Below, one piece after another: positions 25,436 through 34,237 of a DNA stretch of 64,000 bases (the first letter of the stretch is position 1; the number at the start of each line of letters is the position of its first letter). A model generated the notes under the pieces. The model searched no databases. It had not been told where the DNA came from and saw only the letters and a list, made by a program, of their open reading frames with translations. The translations under genes and the position numbers were made by a program. Source of the DNA: Agarivorans gilvus (GTDB lineage Bacteria > Pseudomonadota > Gammaproteobacteria > Enterobacterales > Celerinatantimonadaceae); NCBI RefSeq assembly GCF_001420915.1, contig NZ_CP013021.1:1946001-2010000 (forward strand). Reading direction: 5' to 3'.

Positions 25436-26401
25436 GTGAATAAATACATAATTGCTTTATTAGTTCTCTCCGGTTTTTTATCCTTCACTACCACAGCTGA
25501 ACAACTCAGCTTTAAACGTCATGCTGGGCATTACAGCTATCTATGGCAAGATCAGCAAGGTAACCAGCAAGCTCTTGAGTTTAGTCTGCTCAATTATCCT
25601 CACAAGCTCACCAAATTTATTCAATTTCGCCCCGAGCAAGCACAGCAATATGTACAGAATCAATTAAAACCCCAGTTGAATCAAATCGATCCTCGCCAGG
25701 CTCGAGTCCAGCTAAATCAAAATGGCGGAGAGTTAAGTGTGCAGTTACAAGGGGACGATCCAGCATTAATCAAACAGCTCGCAGCTAGCCTAAACCAGCA
25801 AATTGACCAACATTATCAAGATTACCTTAGCCAACATTACTTTATTGAGCATCGTGGTGTTGATGGGGTTTTAGGCATTATGCCTGATCATAATCGCTTC
25901 GCGAAAGAAAGTGCCGAATATCTGTTTAGCTGGCTCGATGCCAGCCTGCAAGCCTTGGCAGATAAACGATCAGACCCACGAGCGGTGGCCAACTACCTAC
26001 TAGGCTTTGTTCAATCCATCCCTTACCACGCATTGCGCTCTAAAGATAGATTACGCGGAGCAGGCTACCTTACTCCCATCCAAGTAATAAGAAATAACCT
26101 AGGAGATTGCGATAGTAAAACCACGCTCATCGCCAGCGCCTTAAAAACCTTGTTTCCACGGCTAGGCATTGCCATAGTATACGTGCCTAACCATGCCTTG
26201 CTGGCCTTGCGCCTCCCCGCACAAGGCAACGATGAAAGCATCACTATTATGGGGGCAAATTGGCTGCTAGCCGAACCGACTGGCCCGGCACTTTACCCAT
26301 TAGGTAAAGCAGCCCCCTCAAGTCTCCGATTCATTCGCTCCGGTATGTTTACCTATCAGCAAATGGATTGGACACCTCCGGTGTTTAAGAAAGCGAGCTA
26401 A
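25436..26401 (+). CDS. Secreted transglutaminase-like protein
   Basis: 321 residues from a GTG at 25436, with CGGAG six bases upstream, 25 bases after leuA. The N-terminal signal peptide is MNKYIIALLVLSGFLSFTTTAEQ. The C-terminal half has a cysteine-peptidase-like triad layout: LGDCDSKTTL (Cys), PNHALLAL (His) and LAEPTG (acid side replaced by Glu-Pro). This resembles bacterial transglutaminase-like domains. The middle has Gln-rich helical stretches. Function unknown; possibly a periplasmic peptidase or a non-catalytic relative. Its last 17 bases overlap the convergent PilZ gene. Confidence 0.65.
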   Translation: MNKYIIALLVLSGFLSFTTTAEQLSFKRHAGHYSYLWQDQQGNQQALEFSLLNYPHKLTKFIQFRPEQAQQYVQNQLKPQLNQIDPRQARVQLNQNGGELSVQLQGDDPALIKQLAASLNQQIDQHYQDYLSQHYFIEHRGVDGVLGIMPDHNRFAKESAEYLFSWLDASLQALADKRSDPRAVANYLLGFVQSIPYHALRSKDRLRGAGYLTPIQVIRNNLGDCDSKTTLIASALKTLFPRLGIAIVYVPNHALLALRLPAQGNDESITIMGANWLLAEPTGPALYPLGKAAPSSLRFIRSGMFTYQQMDWTPPVFKKAS

Positions 26402-26663
26402 ATTCTATCGCGTAGTCGATGTCGCCGGCGTCAGCACAGCGAACTACCTTCCCTTTAGCGCTAAACGGCGCCACGCCTTCACCACTCAAAGCAACTTCTA
26501 TCTCATCACCAATAGCCAACTTAACATCTTTTAAGCTAATGCCCATTCCCGTTGCACTTAAATCCTTGCAAAGGCCCGAATAACTTTGCTGACCAACCCA
26601 CACTTTTAGCTCAGCATTAATCAGCATTCGATGAAAGGCCCGTTTATTAGCTTCTCCAATCAT
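26385..26663 (-). CDS. PilZ-domain protein
   Basis: 92 residues from ATG 26663, downstream of phoH in the same direction. The PilZ c-di-GMP signature is present as NKRAFHRM (an RxxxR motif) and DLSATGMGI (the D/NxSxxG motif). The protein is a single domain, so it likely acts as a c-di-GMP receptor on a partner. The nearby MshE has c-di-GMP motifs too, but no direct link is shown by sequence. Confidence 0.85.
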   Translation of the reverse strand: MIGEANKRAFHRMLINAELKVWVGQQSYSGLCKDLSATGMGISLKDVKLAIGDEIEVALSGEGVAPFSAKGKVVRCADAGDIDYAIEFSSLS

Positions 26664-26673
26664 ATTTTTCTCA

Positions 26674-28059
26674 CTATAGTTTTTCTTCTGCAAATGAGGC
26701 TAAACGGCTTCTTACTACACCATTTAAGTACACGTTTGCACTACCATCAAAATCTTTGAATCGTTCAACGATATAGGTTAACCCCGAAGTCACCGCTGAT
26801 AAATAGTTACTATCAATTTGAGCTAAGTTACCACAACATACTAATTTAGTACCCTCACCACAGCGAGTGATAATGGTTTTTAGCTGAGAAGCGGTTAAAT
26901 TTTGGCACTCATCCAAAAATACAAAGGCGTTTTGAATACTGCGCCCACGCATAAAGTTAACCGATTTAAACTGAATATTAGCCTTTTCCATAATATAGTT
27001 TAATGAGCCAGACATGGACTCATCATGCTTATGCAGAACCTCTAAGGTGTCGGTAATAGCAGCCAACCAAGGCGCCATTTTCTCTTCTTCGGTACCGGGT
27101 AAAAAACCTATAGATTCAGCAATTTCAGGGGTATTACGAGTGACAATGATTTTGTCATAAATACCTTTTTCTACGACCATTTCTAAAGCGGCTGCCATCG
27201 CTAGCAACGTTTTACCACAGCCGGCGGGGCCGGTGAGAATCACCAAGTCAATATTGGGGTCAAGCAGCGCATCAAAGGCCATGCCCTGATAAATATTTTT
27301 GGGATGTACGCCCCAAGCATGTTTAGCCATCAAGCGCTCATAACCTAAATCTAATAACTCAACGCTTTCTTCAGTTTTATTCATCACTCGAGCAGCAAAA
27401 CTCTGAGTATCATCAATCAGGTACTGATTCACATAACATGGCCCAATAACCTCAGCATCTATAACATGGTGAGTATCACGCCCTTCTGCGCTACTCTCAC
27501 AGTCCTTAACTCTTCCCCAAAAACTCCCTTCAAATTCTACAAAGCCTTTGGCCAACAAACGAATATCATCAATCAGCTGGTCGGTACGGTAATCTTCAAC
27601 TCGCTCCATACCAGCACCTTTCGCTTTCAGGCGCATATTAATATCTTTGGTCACCAACACCACTTGTCTGGGGTGATGTTTTTTTTGCAGGTAAATCGCT
27701 GCATTTATAATTCGGTTATCAGGTTCATCCGCGGTGAAATTTTGTTGGTTTTTTTCCAAAGCATGATCGGCAAAGATCGCAACCTTACCGTGGGCTTGAT
27801 TATCAGCCTCATTTTGTAGCTCTACCCCATTAACAATTTGTTCTGGGCTGGCAGAGGCAAACACATCTTCCAATGAGCGAATCGCAACTCGGGCATCGCG
27901 ACTAACGTCTTTCTGCCTATCTTTAATACGATCTAACTCTTCGAGTACCGTCATCGGAATGACAACATCATGCTCTTGAAAGGAATATATAGCGAGGGGT
28001 TCGTGCAATAGCACATTAGTGTCAAGAATGAACAGTTTACTTGGAGCGTTATTTTCCAT
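26674..28059 (-). CDS. PhoH-family protein with N-terminal PIN domain
   Basis: 461 residues from ATG 28059, with GGAGG six bases upstream. The PIN domain is at about 8-145 (FILDTNVLLHEP gives the first acidic residue; VTKDINMR a later one). The PhoH ATPase domain covers about 240-460, with Walker A GPAGCGKTLLA and Walker B FVFLDECQNL. This is the PhoH2/YlaK architecture, which couples an RNA helicase-like ATPase to a PIN ribonuclease. Its 5' region faces the prophage left boundary. Confidence 0.93.
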   Translation of the reverse strand: MENNAPSKLFILDTNVLLHEPLAIYSFQEHDVVIPMTVLEELDRIKDRQKDVSRDARVAIRSLEDVFASASPEQIVNGVELQNEADNQAHGKVAIFADHALEKNQQNFTADEPDNRIINAAIYLQKKHHPRQVVLVTKDINMRLKAKGAGMERVEDYRTDQLIDDIRLLAKGFVEFEGSFWGRVKDCESSAEGRDTHHVIDAEVIGPCYVNQYLIDDTQSFAARVMNKTEESVELLDLGYERLMAKHAWGVHPKNIYQGMAFDALLDPNIDLVILTGPAGCGKTLLAMAAALEMVVEKGIYDKIIVTRNTPEIAESIGFLPGTEEEKMAPWLAAITDTLEVLHKHDESMSGSLNYIMEKANIQFKSVNFMRGRSIQNAFVFLDECQNLTASQLKTIITRCGEGTKLVCCGNLAQIDSNYLSAVTSGLTYIVERFKDFDGSANVYLNGVVRSRLASFAEEKL

Positions 28060-28548
28060 ATTTGCCCTCCATAGGCCATCAGGCGATGTGAGATTACTGC
28101 AAACGTTCAATCTCAGGCTAATCTATCCCGATCACCTTTACAAACCTTTCCTATTGGCAAACTGCTCAAGTGAGCAAATATTAAGCAAAGAAACAACTCG
28201 CCGAGTGAAGTATACAAACTGAAACCAACTGAGATACAAGCCTAATAAAGTTTTAAAGAAAGAAACGGGGGTTGGCAAAATTTAGTCATATTTCAAGATG
28301 AACCTATTTAAGAAAAGTAACCATTGAAACTGCGATAAATGCGGGAGGATCTGAAAACGTGCGGGAAAATTAGGTTCCAAATGTTAAAGCTCGTTTCACT
28401 ATGTGAAAATAACATGTATTTTCATGACGCCTATCCTTTCATTCGATTTAGCTTCCATGTTAATGTCTAATGCATCAACTAAGTTACAGAGTAACCAACC
28501 TGTATACCCATCGTATGGCATACATTCCAAATCAAGCATGAGTAATTA
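28060..28548. other. AT-rich gap between phoH and the prophage edge
   Basis: The phoH-proximal part (to about 28250) should contain the phoH promoter. A TATACT -10-like box read on the minus strand lies at about 28210. Further right are TTTCAC-TAT-GTGAAA (28394-28408) and TGAAAATA-N5-TATTTTCA (28404-28424), two overlapping inverted repeats. Two TGCGGGA copies lie exactly 20 bases apart (28340-28346 and 28360-28366), in similar surroundings. The latter could be transposase end-binding sites, which would put the prophage left end near here. No gene is apparent. Confidence 0.4.
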
Positions 28549-28950
28549 TTGATGATCATAAAAATTGAAAAAAATGCTGATATTGTTACCTATCAGTATG
28601 ATGATAGTGTCCAAGGAAATATCCCAGATATAACAAGTGATACAACGACAGCCGCCAGTGTTGCAAATAGTTTATTTGCGGGACTGCCTACTACTGGTAT
28701 TTGCACCGATACAGCTCCTCTAGATTACACTCTATACATCAATTTAAATGCAATATCAGAAATAAGAGTCTTAGATAATTTCGATAATATGTATGCACTC
28801 TCAAACGCCTTAACTGAAGGCTGTACCAAAGTTATCGTATTTGGCCGCGGATTGCAGAGTACAATAATAGCTTTTAATAAAAACTCCGAGCATGAATATT
28901 TAAGGTTAAAGCAGGAAATAGATAAGGCCTATTCAACAGCCAAAGAATAA
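28549..28950 (+). CDS. Hypothetical protein at the prophage left edge
   Basis: 133 residues. I do not recognise it. It is AT-rich compared with its neighbours, has no membrane segment, and ends with a charged helix (EYLRLKQEIDKAYSTAKE). It lies six bases upstream of a small basic gene and shares its terminator, so the two form an operon on the strand opposite to the phage early genes. Codon usage and position suggest an acquired accessory unit of the prophage rather than a phage core gene. A second methionine follows directly after the first. Confidence 0.55.
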   Translation: MMIIKIEKNADIVTYQYDDSVQGNIPDITSDTTTAASVANSLFAGLPTTGICTDTAPLDYTLYINLNAISEIRVLDNFDNMYALSNALTEGCTKVIVFGRGLQSTIIAFNKNSEHEYLRLKQEIDKAYSTAKE

Positions 28951-28955
28951 TCGGC

Positions 28956-29198
28956 ATGGTGAAACTAAGTGACAAACTCTGTTTGAAAGAACAGGAAATA
29001 ATTAATGATGTGCAAAGGAACGGTTCTCAACATACCGAATACGAGATCAAAATGCTGCAAGCCACCGGACGAAGTAAAGTTCTGTCCGTGAGATTGAATC
29101 GCCAATTTCGTATATTATTTATACGCGGCGCTACAAACTGGATTCACTTTAAGACTGTCAACAGAAAAGATTTAAAGCATGAAGCACGCAACATCTGA
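28956..29198 (+). CDS. Small basic protein, possibly RelE/ParE-like
   Basis: 80 basic residues. The segment KVLSVRLNRQFRILFIRG followed by a short strand and HFKTVNRKDLKHEARNI resembles the central and final strands of RelE/HigB-type toxins (S-V/I-R-L/I-N-x-Q-x-R-I). This is a weak, pattern-based resemblance. Together with the upstream gene it could be a toxin-antitoxin pair, but the 133-residue partner looks unlike common antitoxins. It is followed by a terminator that faces the Mor gene. Confidence 0.5.
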   Translation: MVKLSDKLCLKEQEIINDVQRNGSQHTEYEIKMLQATGRSKVLSVRLNRQFRILFIRGATNWIHFKTVNRKDLKHEARNI

Positions 29199-29211
29199 GA
29201 ACGTGCTTTTT
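29182..29211 (+). terminator. Terminator after the left-edge two-gene unit
   Basis: The stem AAGCACG / CGTGCTT with a 13-base loop is followed by TTTTT on the plus strand. It overlaps the last codons of the gene ending at 29198. It lies between two convergent transcription units and may protect the phage early operon end from read-through. Confidence 0.6.
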
Positions 29212-29212
29212 A

Positions 29213-29584
29213 CTACTCCCCAAACAACCCTAACTGCATTTTGTCTTTGATGCGCTTCTGCATTTGTTTGGTTACCGAATAAACCCATTGCTCCGATACG
29301 CCATATTTTTTGGCTAGAGCTTTATGGTTGCGGCCATTAAATTCACGGAATATTGAGTGGTGTAGTAAGGCAGTTTCCAGTTCTTTGCCTTTGGGGATGT
29401 AAAGCGTTTCGCCTCCGTAAGCTTTACGAATGTGGTCAACCACGCTGTTGGCCAGTTCCGAAGCCTGCTCTTCACTGAGCGTGGTCATGTTCGTTAAGCC
29501 CTCGCAAAGGTGCGCCTGTATATCCAATAAAAAAGTAGCAGTACGCTCTTTTAAGTCCTCAGCGATTAGCTTATCGATGTTCAT
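29213..29584 (-). CDS. mor: Mor/C-family transcription activator
   Basis: 123 residues. The C-terminal half has the Mor/C signature: a dimerisation part with ETLYIPKGKELE, then FREFNGRNHKALAKKYGVSEQWVYSVTKQM, a helix-turn-helix. In Mu, Mor opens middle transcription and C opens late transcription; only one family member is visible here, last in the early operon. It may therefore drive the late promoters directly, including the repeats at 40260 and 50320. It overlaps the gemA stop by one base. Confidence 0.88.
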   Translation of the reverse strand: MNIDKLIAEDLKERTATFLLDIQAHLCEGLTNMTTLSEEQASELANSVVDHIRKAYGGETLYIPKGKELETALLHHSIFREFNGRNHKALAKKYGVSEQWVYSVTKQMQKRIKDKMQLGLFGE

Positions 29585-30210
29585 TAATATGCTCCTTCCT
29601 TATATAAGGAAAGGATTTTGCTCAAGCTCTGGTAAGCGCGTTCTAAATCCGCTTGGCTCACCTTGCTCAAATTCTCCAATACCTCATGTTGAATCCAATC
29701 AATTTCGCCAATGTCTTCCTTTATATAGGCAGCGCTAGGTAAACGCTGTGCCATTTCGGGCACAACCTTAAGTAACTCACGGCGATGCCATTGCTTTATT
29801 TGCTCAATCAATTGATGCACCACGCCACGCGGTAACCATTGCAGGCTATCAACGGGTTGTGGCAGCAAACGTTTAGCTGCCGTTAGCGCCCAAGCTTCAA
29901 AAGCAGCGTCACTTTTATCACGTAGGCAGTTTAGGTGGGCCAGGCTTACCCACACCTGCTTAAGTTTTTGAAGCTGAGGCGTTGCCATTGGCTTGGCTTT
30001 CTTATTTGTCGCTTGAAGCTTAAAACCATGGCGCTGCATGAATGAAAGCACCGTCACCAACTCGGGGATCGCCATCTCCTTTAAAGAGGCTTTACCTGTC
30101 AGCTGCATTAAGTTGCTGCGGTAGCTGTCTTCATCCATGGTCAACTGGGTTTTGGCTACATTAATTACCTTGATGTACCAGCCCTTCGGGCGATAACCAA
30201 TCTTGCTCAT
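29584..30210 (-). CDS. gemA: GemA-like regulatory protein (DUF1018, Mu gp16)
   Basis: 208 residues. The N-terminal motif KVINVAKTQLTMDEDSYRSNL with TGKASLKEM is typical of the GemA/DUF1018 family, which in Mu modulates host gene expression and DNA topology. The C-terminal half is helical. It stands between DUF3164 and Mor, as in many Mu-like phages. Confidence 0.87.
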   Translation of the reverse strand: MSKIGYRPKGWYIKVINVAKTQLTMDEDSYRSNLMQLTGKASLKEMAIPELVTVLSFMQRHGFKLQATNKKAKPMATPQLQKLKQVWVSLAHLNCLRDKSDAAFEAWALTAAKRLLPQPVDSLQWLPRGVVHQLIEQIKQWHRRELLKVVPEMAQRLPSAAYIKEDIGEIDWIQHEVLENLSKVSQADLERAYQSLSKILSLYKEGAY

Positions 30211-30218
30211 GCCGCCCC

Positions 30219-30836
30219 CTAAAGCTTGCTAATATCAAGCGGGAACTGCTGATACTTGCCGTTATTATCACGCTTATACAGGCGCAAATAACTGCTGGTA
30301 CCGGTCACTTGAATCGAGTCAGCCAGCGCATCCATTGCCGCCTTCCACTCTTCATCATCAATGCTTAACTGGCGTAGGCCTAGCACCTCATTCACATCAA
30401 TATGGCCTTGTTTATTCACTCGAAAGGCGTGCTCTACCAAGGCGCGAATATTGTCGTTGGCACCGTCGGCACACCAACGCTCAATGCACTGGTCTAGTAG
30501 CGCCTTGGCCGCCAGAATGCGCTCATCAAACACCCGATGTTCTCCAATAGCGCGTTGGACCTTAAACTTACCGTCATAGCTCAACAACGACACATTACCC
30601 TTGGCACCGCCAAACTTCACATTATGCTCAGCCGCGCTCACGTCTACAAAATCGGTAATCTCAGCCATATACTTAGCTTTAAACGCCGCCAAGCCTTGCT
30701 GTAGCAACATGGCTTCTTCCACCATGTTGCAAACCAGTTCGTCCCGAACTAGGTCTACCGCTTTAATTTGGCTCTCTGGTACCAAATGGCCAGCTGCGTT
30801 GGTCCGGTAACCCGCGGGTGTTTGTTCATTGTTCAT
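30219..30836 (-). CDS. DUF3164 phage protein
   Basis: 205 residues from ATG 30836 (AGGA five bases upstream); a GTG four codons earlier is possible. It begins with a PAGYRTNAAGHLVPESQIK motif and continues with DLVRDELV and a DVSAAEHNVKFGGAKGNV segment, all typical of DUF3164 proteins of Mu-like phages. Biochemical role unknown. Four bases of its reading frame region overlap the upstream gene's 3' end. Confidence 0.88.
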   Translation of the reverse strand: MNNEQTPAGYRTNAAGHLVPESQIKAVDLVRDELVCNMVEEAMLLQQGLAAFKAKYMAEITDFVDVSAAEHNVKFGGAKGNVSLLSYDGKFKVQRAIGEHRVFDERILAAKALLDQCIERWCADGANDNIRALVEHAFRVNKQGHIDVNEVLGLRQLSIDDEEWKAAMDALADSIQVTGTSSYLRLYKRDNNGKYQQFPLDISKL

Positions 30837-31083
30837 TGCATTCCTCACTTATCTTAATTAATTCAGCCACACAGCGGGGACATGCCACGGTGTTATCCTC
30901 ATTACGGCTTAACACTCTGCGCCAGCCGCGTAGGTGAAGCACTCGCATAGCCCCATCTTGAGAAAACGCATCCTCAGCTTGCACCCGTTCTTCGCGGCCA
31001 CAGCACACGCACTCAGCGCTTAGGCCGAAAAGTAAATTTCCACCCGCGTGTTCAAAATCCAACTCCTGTACTTGCAGCGGCAT
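30826..31083 (-). CDS. Small phage protein with two CxxC motifs
   Basis: About 85 residues from ATG 31083 (GGAG nine bases upstream); ATGs at 31098 and 31110 would lengthen it. The CVCCGREE pair and the CPRCVAEL pair, separated by about 43 residues, suggest one zinc-binding site. The gene sits between two early genes in the same direction. I do not know its function; regulation or DNA binding would fit a zinc ribbon. Confidence 0.65.
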   Translation of the reverse strand: MPLQVQELDFEHAGGNLLFGLSAECVCCGREERVQAEDAFSQDGAMRVLHLRGWRRVLSRNEDNTVACPRCVAELIKISEECNEQ

Positions 31084-31150
31084 TGCTAGGCTCTCCATTC
31101 CACTAAACATCCTTTGTATATCGCCGCCAAAATGCGTTGCGGGTCGCCGC

Positions 31151-31339
31151 CTAGGCAGCGGGTAGTAATCGCTTCGGCTCCTTTGGGGCCAAGTGCTTTG
31201 GTGGCCGTTCTATTTGAATGCGCGGACGCGCATTCCCCAGTTGCATGCCATTTATTTTTAAGCCCAGCGCATCTAAACCCTTCACCGCATTTAGCGCCCT
31301 GCTCAAACGTTCGGTTATTGCATCGTTACTCGCTGTCAT
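31151..31339 (-). CDS. Small hypothetical early phage protein (62 residues)
   Basis: It starts one base after the MuB stop, in the same direction, and is basic at the C-terminus (PRIQIERPPKHLAPKEPK). The spacing within the early operon supports a real gene. No known domain is apparent. Confidence 0.6.
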   Translation of the reverse strand: MTASNDAITERLSRALNAVKGLDALGLKINGMQLGNARPRIQIERPPKHLAPKEPKRLLPAA

Positions 31340-31340
31340 G

Positions 31341-32477
31341 TCACACCTCCTGGAGCATGAGTTTTTCAGTAATCACCGGCTCACCAATTTGCGCGGCAAT
31401 GTTTAATGCTCGAATCACCACGTTATTCACCGTTAAGGGATAAGAGCGATCTTCAATTTCCTCAGCGTTTGCCGAATTAAGGCCTAAGCGCCGCGTTAAC
31501 AGGCACTTACCACGAATAGTTTTAAGTGCGTCTTCCTCAAACATGCGGCTTACATCCATGCCCAGGCGGGCAAACTTATGGGTAACATAGGCAGGAATAT
31601 CAAAGCCCAAGGGCGCAACCTGGTATTGAGCACAACGCAGGGTAAATTCACGCACGTAATCACCCGCCAACTTATGGCGAAGCTCGGGTTGGCCAATCAA
31701 CACCACGCCCATCACCCGTTGAAAACCGCTGGTGAGTTCCCACACCCGCTTAATCAGTTTGATCACATCACGGGTTAAGTCGTGGGCCTCATCAATAATC
31801 AGCACATGGCGGTGGCCGTTCTCGGTGCTTTCAATCAGCGCATCTTCAATTTTGGCGTCGCGTTCTTCGCCATTCATGCCAGCGCAGTTAATCTGCAGCT
31901 TGCGGCAAATGGCCGCACTAATGCCCTCGGCGGTGATCTTCTTACGGTCAATGCGGCGCGGCTCAATAATCACCAAATCGCGGTTATTTTGCGCCATACG
32001 ATGCAGAAACAAATGTTTAAGAATGGTTTTGCCACTGCCACATTCACCAATCACCGCCAACATGCTGCCAGCGCTAGCCGCTGTGGTAATTTCCTCTAAT
32101 AGATTGCGGTTCTGGCGGTTCAAAAACACATCTTGTTCACCACCAATTTCATTTTGAAACGGGTCACGGCTTAACTTAAAAAACTGTTTTGCTTGCTCGG
32201 TTAGCATTTCTGGCTCCCAACATTCTTCATCATCTTCAACAACAGGCTCCGCAATCGGTGCCCAAATTCCTTTTAGCTGTGCGGGCTTAGCGCCTGCTTC
32301 TTTCAATGCTTGCTCGGCTAAGGCCTTTAGGCGCTTGGCATTGGCTCGCACTGGCCACTCGTTTTTGTTAATAATTTTGCTCAGGCCTGCTGGGCTAATA
32401 CCCATGGTTTTTGCTACACACGCCTGGCTAATCGGTAACTCACTTAACAGTTGGCCCAAGGCCAAAACATCACTCAC
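31341..32477 (-). CDS. MuB-like target-selection ATPase
   Basis: 378 residues. An N-terminal helix-turn-helix (VAKTMGISPAGLSKIIN, about 22-38) as in MuB is followed by an AAA+ domain with Walker A GECGSGKT (144-151) and Walker B VLIIDEAH (225-232). MuB binds DNA with ATP, chooses the transposition target and activates the transposase. It lies 12 bases after the transposase stop. Confidence 0.92.
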   Translation of the reverse strand: MSDVLALGQLLSELPISQACVAKTMGISPAGLSKIINKNEWPVRANAKRLKALAEQALKEAGAKPAQLKGIWAPIAEPVVEDDEECWEPEMLTEQAKQFFKLSRDPFQNEIGGEQDVFLNRQNRNLLEEITTAASAGSMLAVIGECGSGKTILKHLFLHRMAQNNRDLVIIEPRRIDRKKITAEGISAAICRKLQINCAGMNGEERDAKIEDALIESTENGHRHVLIIDEAHDLTRDVIKLIKRVWELTSGFQRVMGVVLIGQPELRHKLAGDYVREFTLRCAQYQVAPLGFDIPAYVTHKFARLGMDVSRMFEEDALKTIRGKCLLTRRLGLNSANAEEIEDRSYPLTVNNVVIRALNIAAQIGEPVITEKLMLQEV

Positions 32478-32489
32478 ACTTAACTCCCT

Positions 32490-34237
32490 CTAATTCACTG
32501 CTCGTAATGGGCTCTCAGAAGCCTTAATGCCCTGGGCAACTTGCTCAATAATCCCGGTTAACTCACTTTCATCTACCTCGCCCAGCTCACGCAAGAAGGC
32601 CGCTTCGGGGGCGTCTAAGGGGCGATGTAGCGCCTCGCTAACGCGCTTGCGCAGGCTCAAGTTGTCCAGCATCACGGGGGCAAGCTTAGGCTGAGTAAAC
32701 TCGGGCACTTCAACTTGTTCACCTTGGGGTTTCATCGCAGCGGGTTGGTTAATGTCTTTAAGGTGAGAATGGGCATTTAAGCTGCCATTAAAGGGCACGG
32801 CTTTTTTCTGCTTAGCCTTTTTGATCTCTTCATCGCTCATGCCAGGGTAAGCGGCGCGTTCTGCCTCTTTGCGGGCAGTATCTACAGCGGTGTCGGCTTT
32901 AGCTTTATGCGCTTCACCAATCACCGGTGCATCAATGCGGAAGCCCGCTTCATCCACCGCCAATGGAGTCACCTCATGCCACATCAAACCCTCAGGCATG
33001 CTTATACCAACCAGTACCGCCGCATTAGTGCCCACCAATAAGGGCGACACTTTTACCTTTAGGCCAACATAAATGCCCTTTAAATCGGCCACGTCATAAG
33101 GTAGCGAGCGGCCAGCAACGGGGTGATCAATGGTAATGGTCAGGTTCGGCTTAACCGTGCGCAGTTGCGGTTCTTTACGCAGTAAATAACTGCACACCTC
33201 TGCAGGGGGAGTAAGCGATAATGCTGCTGGTTTTCGGGTCGCAAAATTTGCTGCCACACACTTAAGCGCGGCTTCTTGTGGCGGGTATGTAACGAGCAGT
33301 AACCAGGCACGAGGTTGGCGTTATAGGCATCTTGCCAAGCCTCCACGCTGGCATTTAACTCAGCCACACTGTTTACTGGCTCTAGCAAAATGCGGCTCTC
33401 GAAGGCTTTTTCAACAATATTGTTGGCCACTTCCACCGCCCCTTTAGCGCGGGCGTTTTTAGCCTCGTGGGTAATTAATTCCACCTTCAGGCTTTGGGTA
33501 AAATTAATGATGCCCTGGCCTTGGTTAGCGCTACCTTTATCGGTGTAGAGCAACTGGCATAGGCCAATCTGCTGCCATGCCCAAAGCAAAAACTGGTAGT
33601 TAAGCGCTTGGCTTTCACCGGCTGCCTCAAAATAACGAATTTTGATTAAGCCGCTGTAGTGATCCACCAATACATAACGCCACACCCGCAAGTGCTTAAT
33701 CTTCTCGATGTTCTCTGGTTTATTTTTGTAAAACTCATCCAAATCGGCATATTTTTGGCGTTTGCCTTTGCCGCCTGGCGGGTAATACAGCACACAGAGT
33801 GAAGGGTCGAGTAAATGCACATGATTAGGTCGCAGGCTGCGCAATTGAGTATGTGCGGTCACGGTTCGCAGGCTGGCCACATTAAGGTGATTCGCCTTAA
33901 GCACTCGGCGTAATGAGCTAGCACTTAAACAGCTATGGCCATTGGCCACCAACACGCTGCGAGCCGTGGTGGTATCCATAATTTGTTTACCGTTGGCTCT
34001 GGCTCCCGTGGCCAACATCGCGCCAGCCATAGCAATGGTTTCATCACTCATGGTGGTGCTGCCCGCATCTTTGCGCTGCTTACGACCGCTACACCAGCCC
34101 ACCTTATGTAGCTCGCGGTATAGGGTGTCACGGCTTACCCCAAATTCATTCAGAGCCGCTTTAATAATGCTGCCTTTTTGGCCATGCCCGGCTTGGTTTA
34201 AACGCTGCGCATAGTTATGTAACAGTTGCTTATTCAT
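32490..34237 (-). pseudogene. MuA-like DDE transposase, interrupted by a -1 frameshift
   Basis: The N-terminal part reads from ATG 34237 (GGAGG six bases upstream) to 33140. It has a helix-turn-helix region, then catalytic residues: Asp in VHLLDPS (about 144), Asp in YTDKGSAN (about 233) and Glu in AKGAVEVANN (about 269). The C-terminal part is open in another frame from about 33257 to 32490 (PAEVC, then DHPVAGRSLPYDV and the MuB-binding-like tail). The switch fits at the C5 run on the minus strand (33205-33209): after YRLLP, stepping back one base gives PPAEVCSYLLRKE. Explanations are a lost base (pseudogene), an assembly error, or programmed slippage on CCC. I cannot decide; without a switch the enzyme lacks its C-terminal domain. 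Confidence 0.82.

Noticed and set aside
28350..29206. TCTGAAAACGTGC (28350) and TCTGAGAACGTGC (29194) flank the left-edge two-gene unit as an imperfect direct repeat
   Set aside because: The right copy lies inside the terminator hairpin of the unit and differs at one of 13 bases, so it is more likely chance plus stem sequence than an insertion boundary.
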